DNA of 64,000 nucleotides from positions 7,684 through 71,683 of the forward strand of contig JBKHYG010000021.1 in the NCBI GenBank assembly GCA_046565595.1, written 5' to 3'. Of the stretch, positions 43,154-51,713 are shown in pieces. Made by a program: the position numbers and the translations under genes. The stretch comes from JBKHYG01 sp046565595 (lineage in GTDB: Bacteria; Actinomycetota; AC-67). Position 1 is the first letter of the stretch, and each line of letters starts with the position of its first letter. Under the pieces are notes generated by a model. It was not told the DNA's origin, ran no database searches, and saw nothing but the letters and a program-made list of their open reading frames with translations.

Positions 43154-45203
43154 GTGTCGACCTCCGTCGTAGGAGTTGCGCGTTGAGGGCTACGACGACC
43201 GTGCTTACCGACATCAGCAACGCACCGATGGCGGGCGCGAGGACGAACCCGATGGGAGCGAGGATCCCTGCCGCCAGTGGGATCGCGAAGACGTTGTAGC
43301 CGGTAGCCCACACGAGGTTCTGAACCATCTTCCGGTAGGTCGCTTGGGATAGTCCGACCACACGGACCACATCGCGCGGGTCGTCGCGCACCAGGATCAC
43401 ATCGGCGGACTCTATGGCGACATCCGTGCCGGCGCCGATGGCGATCCCCACATCAGCCTGGGCGAGGGCCGGTGCGTCGTTGACACCGTCGCCGACCATG
43501 GCGACACGATCACCACGCTCTTGGAGTTCACGGATCCGTGCGGCCTTGTCTTCGGGCAAGACCTGTGCGAAGAACTCGTCGATCTCGAGGCTCGCCGCGA
43601 CGGCGCGGGCGACCTCTTCTGAATCTCCGGTGATCATCGCAACCCGCATGCCCAGGTCGTGAAGCGAGCGCACGGCTTCACGCGACTCGTCACGGATGAC
43701 ATCGGCCAGAGCGAAGGATGCGACCACTCGTCCTGCGGCGATCAACGAGATGACGGTGTTGCCGTTGGCAGCTCGTTCCTTCATGAAGCGAGCTACTTGC
43801 CCGGAAGAACTCGCGTTGGTCTCCTCGATCAACCGAGGCCCCCCTAGCAGCATCTCTTCCCCGTCGATCTGACCCTTGACACCTCGTCCGGCCAACGCCT
43901 TGAAGGCCTGAACGGTTGGCGATCTGATGCCTCGCCGCTCGGCCTCTGCAACGATCGCACGCCCGAGCGGATGCTCAGAATCCCCTTCGAGCGCGGCGGC
44001 CACGCCCAGCGCTCTGTCTTCGTTCCAATCTTCGGCGGTGGCTATGGCTGCGAGTCCCAACTGACCCTTGGTGAGTGTCCCTGTCTTGTCGAAGACGACG
44101 ACCTTCAGATCCTTCGCTTGTTCGAGTGCCAGTCGGTCGCGTACCAGCAGTCCGTTGCGTGCCGCCAGCGATGTCGAGATCGTGATGACGAGTGGAACCG
44201 CTAGACCCAGTGCGTGAGGACATGCGATGACTATCACCGTCACGGTGCGTTCGATGATGAACGCAGCTCCCCTATCGGTCAGCACGATCCATGCGAGCGC
44301 GGTGATGACTCCTGAAGCGATCGCTACATATGTCAACACCGTGGCTGCGCGGTCGGCGATCGCCTGTGCGCGCGACTTCGCGGCCTGAGCTTCACGCACG
44401 AGGCGCCCGATCCCAGCCAGCGCCGTCGCGTCTCCGGTCGCCGTTACGCGGATCCGGAGCGAGCCCTCCTGGTTGACAGCACCAGCCACGAGCGAGTCCC
44501 CCACTCGTCTGGCGACCGGCTTCGATTCACCGGTCAGCATGGATTCGTCGAGGTGCGATTCGCCTTCGACGATCTCGCCATCGGCCGGGACGCGGCCGCC
44601 CGGCCTGACCACGACGATGTCATCCGTCTGAAGCGTCGAGACAGGGACCTCTTCTGTTCCGCCTCCGCTCACGCGTTCCGCAGTGTCAGGCAACAGCTTC
44701 GCGAGTTCGGCCAACGCGCCTTGCGCACGACCGATCGACCTCATCTCGATCCAATGACCGAGCAGCATCACATCGACCAGCGTCGCCATCTCCCAGTAGA
44801 AGCCTTCGCCCTCGAGCACGAAGGTGGTTGCGACGCTGTATGCGTAAGCGGTTCCGATGCCGAGAGAGACGAGGGTCATCATCGCTGGCGTGCCCACCCG
44901 CAATTCGCCGGCCGCAGAACGGAAGAAGACCTGCCCTCCGTAGATGAAGATCACCGTCGCTAGGGCGAACGGCACGACCTTTGGCCCGGGCAGTTCTGGG
45001 GCGGTAGCTCCGAGCCACTCCCAGACCATCGGCGAGTAGGCGACCACCGGCAGGGTCAGACCAAGGCACACCCAGAATCGGTCGCGGAACATCGTCGTCG
45101 AGTGTCCGGCGTGCCGGTCATGTCCTTGATCTTCAGAAGTGTGGGTAGCGGACGACTCCGGCATGTGGGAGCCGTGGCCGCCCGCGTGTGTCTCGGTGTC
45201 CAC
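43146..45203 (-). CDS. copB: CopB-type copper-translocating P-type ATPase
   Basis: A 685-residue P1B ATPase. The His-rich N-terminus (several GH/HxxH in the first 35 residues) replaces the usual CxxC domain. Motifs: actuator TGES, membrane ACPHALGLA near 330 (CPH, the CopB type), phosphorylation DKTGTLT near 376, the HP of the nucleotide domain (SEHPLGRA) and GDGVNDAPAL. CPH pumps export Cu2+/Cu+ or Ag+. GTG start; an ATG at residue 14 is possible. It overlaps the downstream propeller gene. Confidence 0.92.
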   Translation of the reverse strand: MDTETHAGGHGSHMPESSATHTSEDQGHDRHAGHSTTMFRDRFWVCLGLTLPVVAYSPMVWEWLGATAPELPGPKVVPFALATVIFIYGGQVFFRSAAGELRVGTPAMMTLVSLGIGTAYAYSVATTFVLEGEGFYWEMATLVDVMLLGHWIEMRSIGRAQGALAELAKLLPDTAERVSGGGTEEVPVSTLQTDDIVVVRPGGRVPADGEIVEGESHLDESMLTGESKPVARRVGDSLVAGAVNQEGSLRIRVTATGDATALAGIGRLVREAQAAKSRAQAIADRAATVLTYVAIASGVITALAWIVLTDRGAAFIIERTVTVIVIACPHALGLAVPLVITISTSLAARNGLLVRDRLALEQAKDLKVVVFDKTGTLTKGQLGLAAIATAEDWNEDRALGVAAALEGDSEHPLGRAIVAEAERRGIRSPTVQAFKALAGRGVKGQIDGEEMLLGGPRLIEETNASSSGQVARFMKERAANGNTVISLIAAGRVVASFALADVIRDESREAVRSLHDLGMRVAMITGDSEEVARAVAASLEIDEFFAQVLPEDKAARIRELQERGDRVAMVGDGVNDAPALAQADVGIAIGAGTDVAIESADVILVRDDPRDVVRVVGLSQATYRKMVQNLVWATGYNVFAIPLAAGILAPIGFVLAPAIGALLMSVSTVVVALNAQLLRRRSTLA

Positions 45204-45266
45204 GCCGACACGTTACAGCCCACGGTCAACGCCTCGCGGCGTCGCAAGGCCCAGGCGTACTCCGGG

Positions 45267-46136
45267 TCAGGGCAGTTCGATGATCGCAGCCGCCAGAGTC
45301 ACTTCGGTCGAACCGAACGACCCCGCCCCGACGCCGCTGCTGCGGAAGGTGTAGTTGCCGCCCGTGGCGGCATCTGGCCCCACCAGGTCGTGGAAGAAAC
45401 AGCCTGAAGCAACAGGGATCCCGACGGGATCGGCGTCTGCCCACAGTGTCGTCGGGCAGCGCCTCGACCCGCCGGGGCCGTCGACCTCGAGCGTGGCGAC
45501 CGACCCTTCTGCCTGGGTGAAGGACCCGACTATCACGCGTCCACCCGGGCGAAGGGTGATGCTGCCGTCCACCTGGACCCTCGCGCCGTAGGGAGCGAAG
45601 ACCGCTAGGTGGGCTGCGCTCTCGAGATCGATCGAGGAGAGCATGAAGACATCGTCGCCGCGAGTGAGGCCGAGGATCTCGACGCCCGGAGCCGCCTCGA
45701 GCCTCAGGGTCCATGGGGCTTGGCCGAACCACCACACGACGATCGTCGTCTGGCCTGGCGACGAAACTGCGACCTCGACCGTGATCGGGCCCTGCTCCTC
45801 TCCGTCGCTTCCGTCCTCGCGGAGGTACACCCCGAAGCCAGGCAAAGCCAGGTCGATGTAGGTGAGTTCGCGATCGGGGGTTCCGCTCATACTGGACCCA
45901 CCGATGCGGTCAAGGTTCTCGTCATAGAGATCGATCGAGCCAGCGATAGGACCGCGGATGCCGCTCGTCGAGGAAACTTCGAGGCTGAAGTCCGATCCGT
46001 CGCTATCGATCGTGACCGCAAGCCAACCACTGGAGAGCGGACCTTCCTGGATGATCAGAGGCGGTTCGGCAGCTGATGCGGGAGCGTTCGTGACGAGCAC
46101 ACAGAGCGCCGAGAGGACAGCAGCGAGACTACGCAT
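45267..46136 (-). CDS. secreted protein of unknown function
   Basis: A 289-residue exported protein, signal peptide ending APASAAE, then a beta-rich chain with no recognised domain. A cysteine pair near the C-terminus (RRCPTT, ASGCFFHD) may form a disulfide. No anchor is visible. It lies 63 bp before copB on the same strand. I find no function. Confidence 0.6.
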   Translation of the reverse strand: MRSLAAVLSALCVLVTNAPASAAEPPLIIQEGPLSSGWLAVTIDSDGSDFSLEVSSTSGIRGPIAGSIDLYDENLDRIGGSSMSGTPDRELTYIDLALPGFGVYLREDGSDGEEQGPITVEVAVSSPGQTTIVVWWFGQAPWTLRLEAAPGVEILGLTRGDDVFMLSSIDLESAAHLAVFAPYGARVQVDGSITLRPGGRVIVGSFTQAEGSVATLEVDGPGGSRRCPTTLWADADPVGIPVASGCFFHDLVGPDAATGGNYTFRSSGVGAGSFGSTEVTLAAAIIELP

Positions 46137-46276
46137 GGTGAGTACAGCGATTCGCCTCGGCCTGGGGTGATTCCTTCTCCCCGGCGCATCTACTCGTGTG
46201 TGACAGCCGACCGATCAATAGCCGCGGGGCATCTGCCATCAGCTCTGCCCTACCGGTGTTCGGCAATCCCTTGACA

Positions 46277-46693
46277 TCAACTACGGTGCTCGATGATCCG
46301 GCCTCGTTGTGTGTCCATCACTCGCGTGCCTGCGACAAGGTCATGCAGGCCTCGATTCCGCGGGTTGAGTAGAGCTACGGCGGCGAAGGGCAGCAGGGGC
46401 CCGACCAACATCGCGTTGCGCACGAACGCTTGCCCCAATCCGACCGGCCCAAAGGACTCAGCAGTGACTACACGGCAGTTGAACATCCACTTGCCTACGG
46501 TTGATCCCGTTGCTCCCTCGGTGATCGGCTTGTAGAGCCAGAATGCCGCTGCTGGGATCAGAACGCCCGCCATCCCCGATGAATTCAATAGTCCACCCGC
46601 GAAGAAGAACAGCAGGTATGCCACGAGCAGATCGATACCGAAGGCGGCCGATCGACGCCAGATCGGTGTGCAGCCCGCCCAGTAACTGCTCAT
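46277..46693 (-). CDS. RDD family membrane protein
   Basis: A 138-residue protein with three hydrophobic segments. The first helix begins RRSAAFGIDLLVAYLL, the RDD-type Arg...Asp pair (here RxxAFGID), and the TVGKWMFNCRVV and RGLHDLVAGTRVM segments match the family. Transport of ions or small solutes has been proposed for some members; no specific role follows here. Confidence 0.82.
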   Translation of the reverse strand: MSSYWAGCTPIWRRSAAFGIDLLVAYLLFFFAGGLLNSSGMAGVLIPAAAFWLYKPITEGATGSTVGKWMFNCRVVTAESFGPVGLGQAFVRNAMLVGPLLPFAAVALLNPRNRGLHDLVAGTRVMDTQRGRIIEHRS

Positions 46694-46781
46694 CAGTCCG
46701 GGCTCATCCTATGGACAGCAGGCATCCGGTTCCCAGCGAAACCCGGACCCCCAACGACGCGACGATCGACGCCCCGCAGAG

Positions 46782-47882
46782 TTAGGCCCGGTCGATCGAG
46801 GCCGCGATGCGACGGAAGAGGGCTTCCATGCCGGGGACATCGCACCCGTACAGCGAGAGCGCCAGTCGACGCTCTTCGCCCGGCTCTGGCGGCAAGGATG
46901 CGACGCCCTGCCATTCGGGGCCGTCCGCGCAGAACCCACCTGCCGCCGGGATCCCGTGACCGATCACGATGTCGACCGTTCCCGCGCCCGTCGCCATCGT
47001 GCCTGTGAAGCTCACTTCCCATTGAGGTCCGAGATCGTGGTCGCGATCGGTTGCGAACTCTTCGACTTTGAGCGATGCCTCACCGGGGCGAGCGAAGAAG
47101 TGGATCAGTGTGCCCACGAAGTTCCTTCGTTGCATGAGGATGCGGTACACATCGCCGCCTCGATCCGGATCGACTTCATCGCGGAACCACGATGCGGGCA
47201 ACTCGACCGAGATAGGCGTGCCGGGGACTTGCGAGCGCTCGAGGACAGGTTCGCCGATCCGCGACCGCAGCGCATCAGGGCCGGGGGGTCGCTGCACATC
47301 CGGGGGGATCTCCTCTGGGAACTCCAGCCCATGCAACAACGCCAGATAGGCGTTCTCGCCCTCTTCCGCCTCGGTTGACAGGAACTCGATCCGCACGACC
47401 TGCCCGGCAGAGAACCGAAGGTGCGTCACCGCGACGAACCTCCAGCCTTGACTCTCGGCGTATGGATCGAGCGAACCGACACGCTGGATGCGGGCAGTCC
47501 CCGGCCGACCAGCAACCTCGAAGCGTGTGAGCGGAGCGTCTCTCCGGAAACTCTCGCCGACCTCGAGTGGAGCTTCCTGCACCATCAGCGCGACATCGTG
47601 GCTCGCGGGAAGTGAACCGTCCTCGCCGAATCCGCCCTGCATCCGGACCACTCTGGATCGCCAGACCTCCCACGATTCCGGCACATCGAAAGTGAGGTCC
47701 TTGAAACGCCATGTCGTCGTCGGCTCGGACGACGACGCGGTCGGTGAGGGTATCGTCGGAGACGGATGGGATGAAGCCCCGACATCGGGCTGCCCACGAC
47801 CACACGCGACAGCCAGCAAGGCTCCCGCGAGAGCCCCCGCTACCCAAGCGCCATGCTTCACCGGACCCAATCGTATGCCCAT
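46782..47882 (-). CDS. putative lipoprotein, unknown function
   Basis: A 366-residue protein with lipobox LLAVAC, a Ser/Pro/Thr linker, and two similar beta-rich halves each starting with a short 'F..P.SW' motif (FDVPESWEV and VELPASWFRD), which resembles PsbP/DUF1795-like lipoproteins. I start it at ATG 47880-47882; an upstream codon at 47891 is possible. It begins 22 bases after the relE stop. No enzymatic motif seen. Confidence 0.6.
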   Translation of the reverse strand: MGIRLGPVKHGAWVAGALAGALLAVACGRGQPDVGASSHPSPTIPSPTASSSEPTTTWRFKDLTFDVPESWEVWRSRVVRMQGGFGEDGSLPASHDVALMVQEAPLEVGESFRRDAPLTRFEVAGRPGTARIQRVGSLDPYAESQGWRFVAVTHLRFSAGQVVRIEFLSTEAEEGENAYLALLHGLEFPEEIPPDVQRPPGPDALRSRIGEPVLERSQVPGTPISVELPASWFRDEVDPDRGGDVYRILMQRRNFVGTLIHFFARPGEASLKVEEFATDRDHDLGPQWEVSFTGTMATGAGTVDIVIGHGIPAAGGFCADGPEWQGVASLPPEPGEERRLALSLYGCDVPGMEALFRRIAASIDRA

Positions 47883-47904
47883 GAGAACCAAGGCAGCGCG
47901 CGCG

Positions 47905-48201
47905 TCAGCGGGTCCGCAACCAGCGGTCGAGATCTTTCCGGTGGACGATTCCGAGGATCAGCAGAACACGATCCTCCTCGATGATGTCGTACATCACACG
48001 ATGGTCGCCCACGCGGAGTCGATGGAACTTGTCTCTCGCGCCCTGCAGGGTCTTGGACTTCTTCCCCGCCACGCGCCCCGGGATTCCGACCTGGGCCGCG
48101 AGTTCCTTGAGCGCCTTCTTCAGCCGTCGGCGTTCGGCCTCGGGCAACTTGCGGAAGGCGCGCGCAGCACCCGGGGCGAGTTCGACCGAGTAGGCGCTCA
48201 G
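47905..48201 (-). CDS. relE: RelE/ParE family toxin, apparent CTG start
   Basis: A 98-residue RelE-like mRNA interferase. The family's N-terminal strand and helix are visible as AYSVELAPGAARAFRKLP, and the C-terminal core is HRVMYDIIEEDRVLLIL with a closing HRKDLDRWL. The only ATG/GTG/TTG in frame is a TTG after that first strand, which would remove it. CTG at 48199-48201, overlapping the antitoxin stop (CTGA) with GAGG seven bases upstream, gives a complete domain. Expected to cleave mRNA on the ribosome when free of antitoxin. Confidence 0.8.
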   Translation of the reverse strand: MSAYSVELAPGAARAFRKLPEAERRRLKKALKELAAQVGIPGRVAGKKSKTLQGARDKFHRLRVGDHRVMYDIIEEDRVLLILGIVHRKDLDRWLRTR

Positions 48202-48434
48202 TCCAGGTCCTCAAGGTTGGTCGTCTTGCCCGCGCGGTACGCGGCCCTGGCCTGTCGGCGCTGCTTCACGAACTCGTCCGCGTTCGCCAGAACGATGTCC
48301 TCAGCCTCATCGATCGGCAAGAGAACAGCGGCCGGCCGGCCGCGGCGAGTCACGACATATGCGGCTCCGTGTTCGACCGCCTCGACCACGCTAGAAGCCG
48401 ATGCCTTCAATTCTTTGATGCCGATCTCGGCCAT
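48198..48434 (-). CDS. Phd/YefM family antitoxin
   Basis: A 78-residue antitoxin: the N-terminal EIGIKELKASASSVVEAVEH and VVTRRGRPAAVLLPI match the Phd/YefM DNA-binding fold, and the charged tail wraps the toxin. ATG 48432-48434 has GGAGAG upstream. It overlaps the RelE toxin start. It probably represses its own operon through the inverted repeat just upstream. Confidence 0.9.
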   Translation of the reverse strand: MAEIGIKELKASASSVVEAVEHGAAYVVTRRGRPAAVLLPIDEAEDIVLANADEFVKQRRQARAAYRAGKTTNLEDLD

Positions 48435-48449
48435 GGTGCACTCTCCGCG

Positions 48450-48474
48450 AAGTGGTCACTTAGGGAACCACCTT
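48450..48474 (-). promoter_or_regulatory. candidate antitoxin operator
   Basis: An imperfect inverted repeat, AAGTGGT...ACCACCTT, 16 bases upstream of the antitoxin ATG. Phd/YefM proteins bind such palindromes in their own promoter region. No clear -35/-10 pair is visible around it. Confidence 0.4.
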
Positions 48475-48625
48475 AGCGGATCCACCCCCTATCCGCAAGG
48501 GGATCCAACAGAGGTCGTCTGGCCGCTTTGGAGCCTCCAGCTGCGGACCTGTTACCGACGCGGGCCCACGGCAGGGTCGAAACGGCAGGGAACGAGCGGT
48601 GGCCGCTCGATGTGCGTGACGAAGG

Positions 48626-48913
48626 TCAGCTCGGCCAAAGAGTCTTCGATCTTGTTGAGAGGCGAGGAGATGTGTCCTCCGGCAGGTCGATCTCCAAGGG
48701 CTGCTCGCCGGGTTCGGCTGGGACCGTGAGTCCGTACCCCACCGGGTCGATCTGCAGGATGCGCACCGCTGCCGCCTGGAGTTCGGGGGCTTCGACAGCC
48801 GTCGTCGTGTCCACGATGAACCGGTGCCGACCGCACCCGATCGGGTTCGTCTGCGGCGCGCATGCGCTCAGTGCCAGCAGGAGCGCCAGCACCCATCCGA
48901 GGTAGTTGCTCAC
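48626..48913 (-). CDS. small lipoprotein, unknown
   Basis: A 95-residue protein with lipobox LLALSAC and a short exported domain without recognised motifs. GTG 48911-48913 overlaps the preceding gene's stop (GTGA), so it is the second gene of a two-gene unit. Function unknown. Confidence 0.55.
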   Translation of the reverse strand: MSNYLGWVLALLLALSACAPQTNPIGCGRHRFIVDTTTAVEAPELQAAAVRILQIDPVGYGLTVPAEPGEQPLEIDLPEDTSPRLSTRSKTLWPS

Positions 48914-49410
48914 CCGGGCAGGGGGTCCGCCGAGAATTCGACGGTGAAAGTGCCTGTGGGGACCACCCGAAGCTCACTGTCGCAGTCATTCAGCAGCCTA
49001 CATCTCGGCCCAAGGAAGGCGACCGTTGCAACAAAATCCTTCGGCGCGTCGAAGCGCAGGCGGGGCCTTCCGCCCCCCTCGATGCCCCCAGGGACTCCGA
49101 TTGCTAAGTCGCACGTGTACCGAGGCCCGGTGAAGTCACAAATCCAGCGCACGATCAGCACACCGTCGACGGTTATCTCCACCATCACATCCCCAACCGA
49201 AGACGGTCCATGGTCCATGGCCATGAACCACTCCTTGGCTGCCGTTCCGACCGAGCGCTGGCACGGGTCGGATGTCGCCATGGGATACGACTGGCCGGAA
49301 CACGCCGGCACGCCATCATCGGCGGACGCCGACGGCGCGGCCACGAACATGGCCGTAGCAAGCGCAACTGCTGCCAGGATCGCTGTAGTCCTTGGACTGA
49401 CTCTGATGAT
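48910..49410 (-). CDS. secreted protein, unknown; start codon possibly ATC
   Basis: The frame encodes a textbook signal peptide (RTTAILAAVALATAMFVAAP, then SASA) and a beta-rich domain with six cysteines. The only ATG in this stretch (49350) falls inside the signal peptide core. Upstream there is no ATG, GTG or TTG in frame, but ATC at 49408-49410 lies 5 bases after GGGGG and would give MIRVSPRT. I list that start with doubt; translation from 49350 would lose the basic end of the signal. Function unknown. Confidence 0.5.
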   Translation of the reverse strand: MIRVSPRTTAILAAVALATAMFVAAPSASADDGVPACSGQSYPMATSDPCQRSVGTAAKEWFMAMDHGPSSVGDVMVEITVDGVLIVRWICDFTGPRYTCDLAIGVPGGIEGGGRPRLRFDAPKDFVATVAFLGPRCRLLNDCDSELRVVPTGTFTVEFSADPLPG

Positions 49411-49614
49411 GTCTTCCCCCTTTGAGGTGCGCCTGGAAGTTGTTTCGACAGGCGGCCAAGCCGGACCTGCATACGCGTGACTACCTTCGGACCTCGTTGA
49501 CTCCCGGCTGATCAGAGTGGGTGATGGAGAGGCTCTCGCGCGCGTTCATCGACCGGTGAGGGGCCGTCGCCGCGGGTGGTCAATCAGACAGTGGGGTCGA
49601 GCCGGACTTCTGCG

Positions 49615-50409
49615 TCAGCAGGACTGGGCTCGCACATCAAGCACCCGCAGCAACGCTCGCGCCTCTGCCCGACCCGAATCCGGAAGCAGCCCAGGACTGA
49701 GTTTCAGGCCGGCATGAATCTCGATCGAAACCCGATACTCGCCGGCCCCCAGCGACTCATTCGCATAGCAGCTACCCGCTATGAGTCTTACCTCGGTCGG
49801 TGTGGGCCCCGGGGAACTCTCCCTGGCCAAGAACCGGCGGTCGTGAGCGAACTCACAACATCCAGAACGACCTATCGATAGCGTGGCTGCTACCGCACCG
49901 TCCCCCTCAGACCCCTCATAGATGAGTCCGCTACGCACGAAGCCGATGTAGGAGACGGCCAGATCGACGACCACGCGCTCTCGTGCACCGACAGCGATGG
50001 TTTCAGCCCGGTCGATGGAACTGATGCCACCGCAAGAGCCCTCCGAGGGAACGAGTCCCGAAGCCGTGGACTCCACCCAGCAGGTCACGCCCACTGAACC
50101 GTCCTCCGTGCCTACATGCGTGATGTCGCAGGAAGCCGCGATAGGGGCGTAGCAACCGCCGTCGACCCGGTTAGCCGACCATGACCCCGGTGCAGCTGCA
50201 GAAGGCGACGCAGACAAGGCGACCAGGCTGGCCATCGCCAATCCGAGGGCGATAGCCGCCCGTCCACTGGAAAGGTGGGCCGCCCTCTTCCGGCATTGGC
50301 GATCGATCCAATATGCCTCGTGGCGAGTCGCCTCGGGGGTCAGCGCAAAGCGGGATAGGTCTGCGTTCTGCCACGCAACCACCTCGAGGCGTCGCGTCCC
50401 GGCGAACAC
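49615..50409 (-). CDS. secreted protein, unknown
   Basis: A frame of 264 residues in which the signal peptide (AAIALGLAMASLVALSASPS) begins only at about residue 50, so the true start is probably downstream of GTG 50409, though no ATG/GTG/TTG stands just before it. The mature part has seven cysteines and a Gly-rich beta pattern. It resembles the neighbouring secreted genes in size and composition but not in sequence. Function unknown. Confidence 0.5.
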   Translation of the reverse strand: MFAGTRRLEVVAWQNADLSRFALTPEATRHEAYWIDRQCRKRAAHLSSGRAAIALGLAMASLVALSASPSAAAPGSWSANRVDGGCYAPIAASCDITHVGTEDGSVGVTCWVESTASGLVPSEGSCGGISSIDRAETIAVGARERVVVDLAVSYIGFVRSGLIYEGSEGDGAVAATLSIGRSGCCEFAHDRRFLARESSPGPTPTEVRLIAGSCYANESLGAGEYRVSIEIHAGLKLSPGLLPDSGRAEARALLRVLDVRAQSC

Positions 50410-51020
50410 TCAGCCCCCCGCGTGCACATGGCACAGTCCGCATCGAAGATGAACAGACCAACATGCCGGCGGGCTGGGGTTGTCGGGGCCACAGTCAGGC
50501 CTCCGAAAGCCAACTCAAGAGCGGGACATGGGCTAGGGAATGTGCCATCTACGGAGTCCTCTCCTCGAGGCACCTACCTTCAAGGACGGTAGCAGAACGA
50601 TCCCACCTAGGACCAAGAACAAGTACGAACCTTTGGTGCGGGTGATAGGACAGCTTTTGAACCTCCGGGAAGAGGTCGAGAGTCTCCTCACCGCCAGCCT
50701 CCGTCCGCCGCGGCGGCGGAGCCGTTAGGTGAAGGGCGTCGCCGCGCTCCACGCCTGGTCGAAGTCGGCGTACGACAACCGACCGGGCGCGCCGGCCTGG
50801 CAACACCGCCGAGCGATACCGGTACGCGGTAGCTCTTGACCCGCCCGAGGGTTCGGGCTTGAATCCGCGTTTGCGCGGCCCAGCGCACAGCCGAAGCGGA
50901 CGCTCCCCAGCGGCACCGTCGCGGTGAAGGGGAGCACATCCTCGGGCCACGAGCACGCACCCTGTGCCGATCGTGCGCATGTCGCTGGGGGACGGCGCCT
51001 CATCGGCGGAGGAAGCTGCG
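50410..51020. other. 611-base stretch without a confident gene
   Basis: Short overlapping frames occur on both strands, but none has a ribosome-binding site, a family motif or convincing composition. It contains direct repeat R1 (50643-50688) and a GC-rich palindrome near 50705. It may be a decayed insertion or gene remnant. Confidence 0.5.
50643..50688 (+). repeat. direct repeat R1 (partner at 53155-53200)
   Basis: 46 bases, 33 identical with R2, including an unbroken 15-base match TGATAGGACAGCTTT. Both copies are in the same orientation and in frame encode related peptides, IGQLLNLREEVESLL here and IGQLSNLRAEVQELL in R2. Confidence 0.7.
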
Positions 51021-51596
51021 ATGACTCGAGATGCGGACCTCAAGCGCCTGGTGCGCGCCCGCATGGCCTCGACCGGCGAGAACTACACCACCGCACGCGC
51101 CGCCCTCCTCCGCCCGAAGGAGGTTCCGATGCTCACAGTCACCGTCGATGTCCGCGTCTACAACCGCTCCGAGCAGGAGATCGAGACCATGCGCGCGCGG
51201 CTCCAAGAGAAGTCCGGTCCGGGGTCTACGGAAGGCATGGATCTGTCCAAACAGGATGTGATCGTGCTCAGCGAGGACAGCGGCCCGCGGAAACTGGCCA
51301 TCTGGTGCGCCAACGCGGAGGCAACTTCGATCAGGTGGGCACTTGATGGAGTCGAGACCGAGCGCCCCATGACGCACGATCTGCTGCGAGACGTCGTCAC
51401 GGCCATGGGCGAACCCCGTGCTGTGCGCGTCACCGGCTTGCGCGACAAGACCTACTACGCCGAGCTCGTCGTCGTCGATCGCGCAGGCGTCGAGCAAACG
51501 ATCTCCTGCAGGCCCTCCGACGGGATCGCCTTCGGGCTACGCGCCAGCATCCCAATCCTCGTAGCCGATGAGCTGATGTCGACATACGAGGACTGA
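51021..51596 (+). CDS. bifunctional nuclease (BFN/DUF151) domain protein
   Basis: A 191-residue protein. Residues ~30-185 match the BFN domain: KLAIWCANAEATSIRWAL, RPMTHDLLRDVV, YYAELVVVDRAG and CRPSDGIAFGLRASIPI. An N-terminal segment (LKRLVRARMASTGENYTTAR) is a short helical module found fused to various actinobacterial proteins. ATG 51021 is preceded by GGAGGAAG. BFN proteins have been linked to nuclease activity and stress responses. It is the only + strand gene in this neighbourhood. Confidence 0.82.
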   Translation: MTRDADLKRLVRARMASTGENYTTARAALLRPKEVPMLTVTVDVRVYNRSEQEIETMRARLQEKSGPGSTEGMDLSKQDVIVLSEDSGPRKLAIWCANAEATSIRWALDGVETERPMTHDLLRDVVTAMGEPRAVRVTGLRDKTYYAELVVVDRAGVEQTISCRPSDGIAFGLRASIPILVADELMSTYED

Positions 51597-51713
51597 GGCT
51601 CGCCTCGACACAGCCACGCGCAGCCGCCCGATCATCGCCGCCAGGTCGCCGAGGAGCGATGCAGATGCGCGTTCTTCGCCGGCATGAACTCTGCTTCGAC
51701 GCCGAGATGCCGA

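Noticed and set aside
46271..46276. TTGACA on the + strand at the end of the RDD gene
   Set aside because: No -10 partner leading to a + strand gene; the region downstream is coded on minus.
47858..48214. 118-residue frame overlapping the toxin
   Set aside because: Arg/Pro-rich with no motif; the RelE frame in the same stretch has clear family sequence.
50643..50688. R1/R2 considered as tRNA fragments or IS ends
   Set aside because: No cloverleaf can be drawn, no transposase is nearby, and no inverted terminal repeats are seen; left as direct repeats of unknown nature.
50549..51064. 171-residue minus-strand frame in the 50.4-51.0 kb gap (and 50725-51003)
   Set aside because: No ribosome-binding site, no recognisable domain, composition of a random GC-rich frame.
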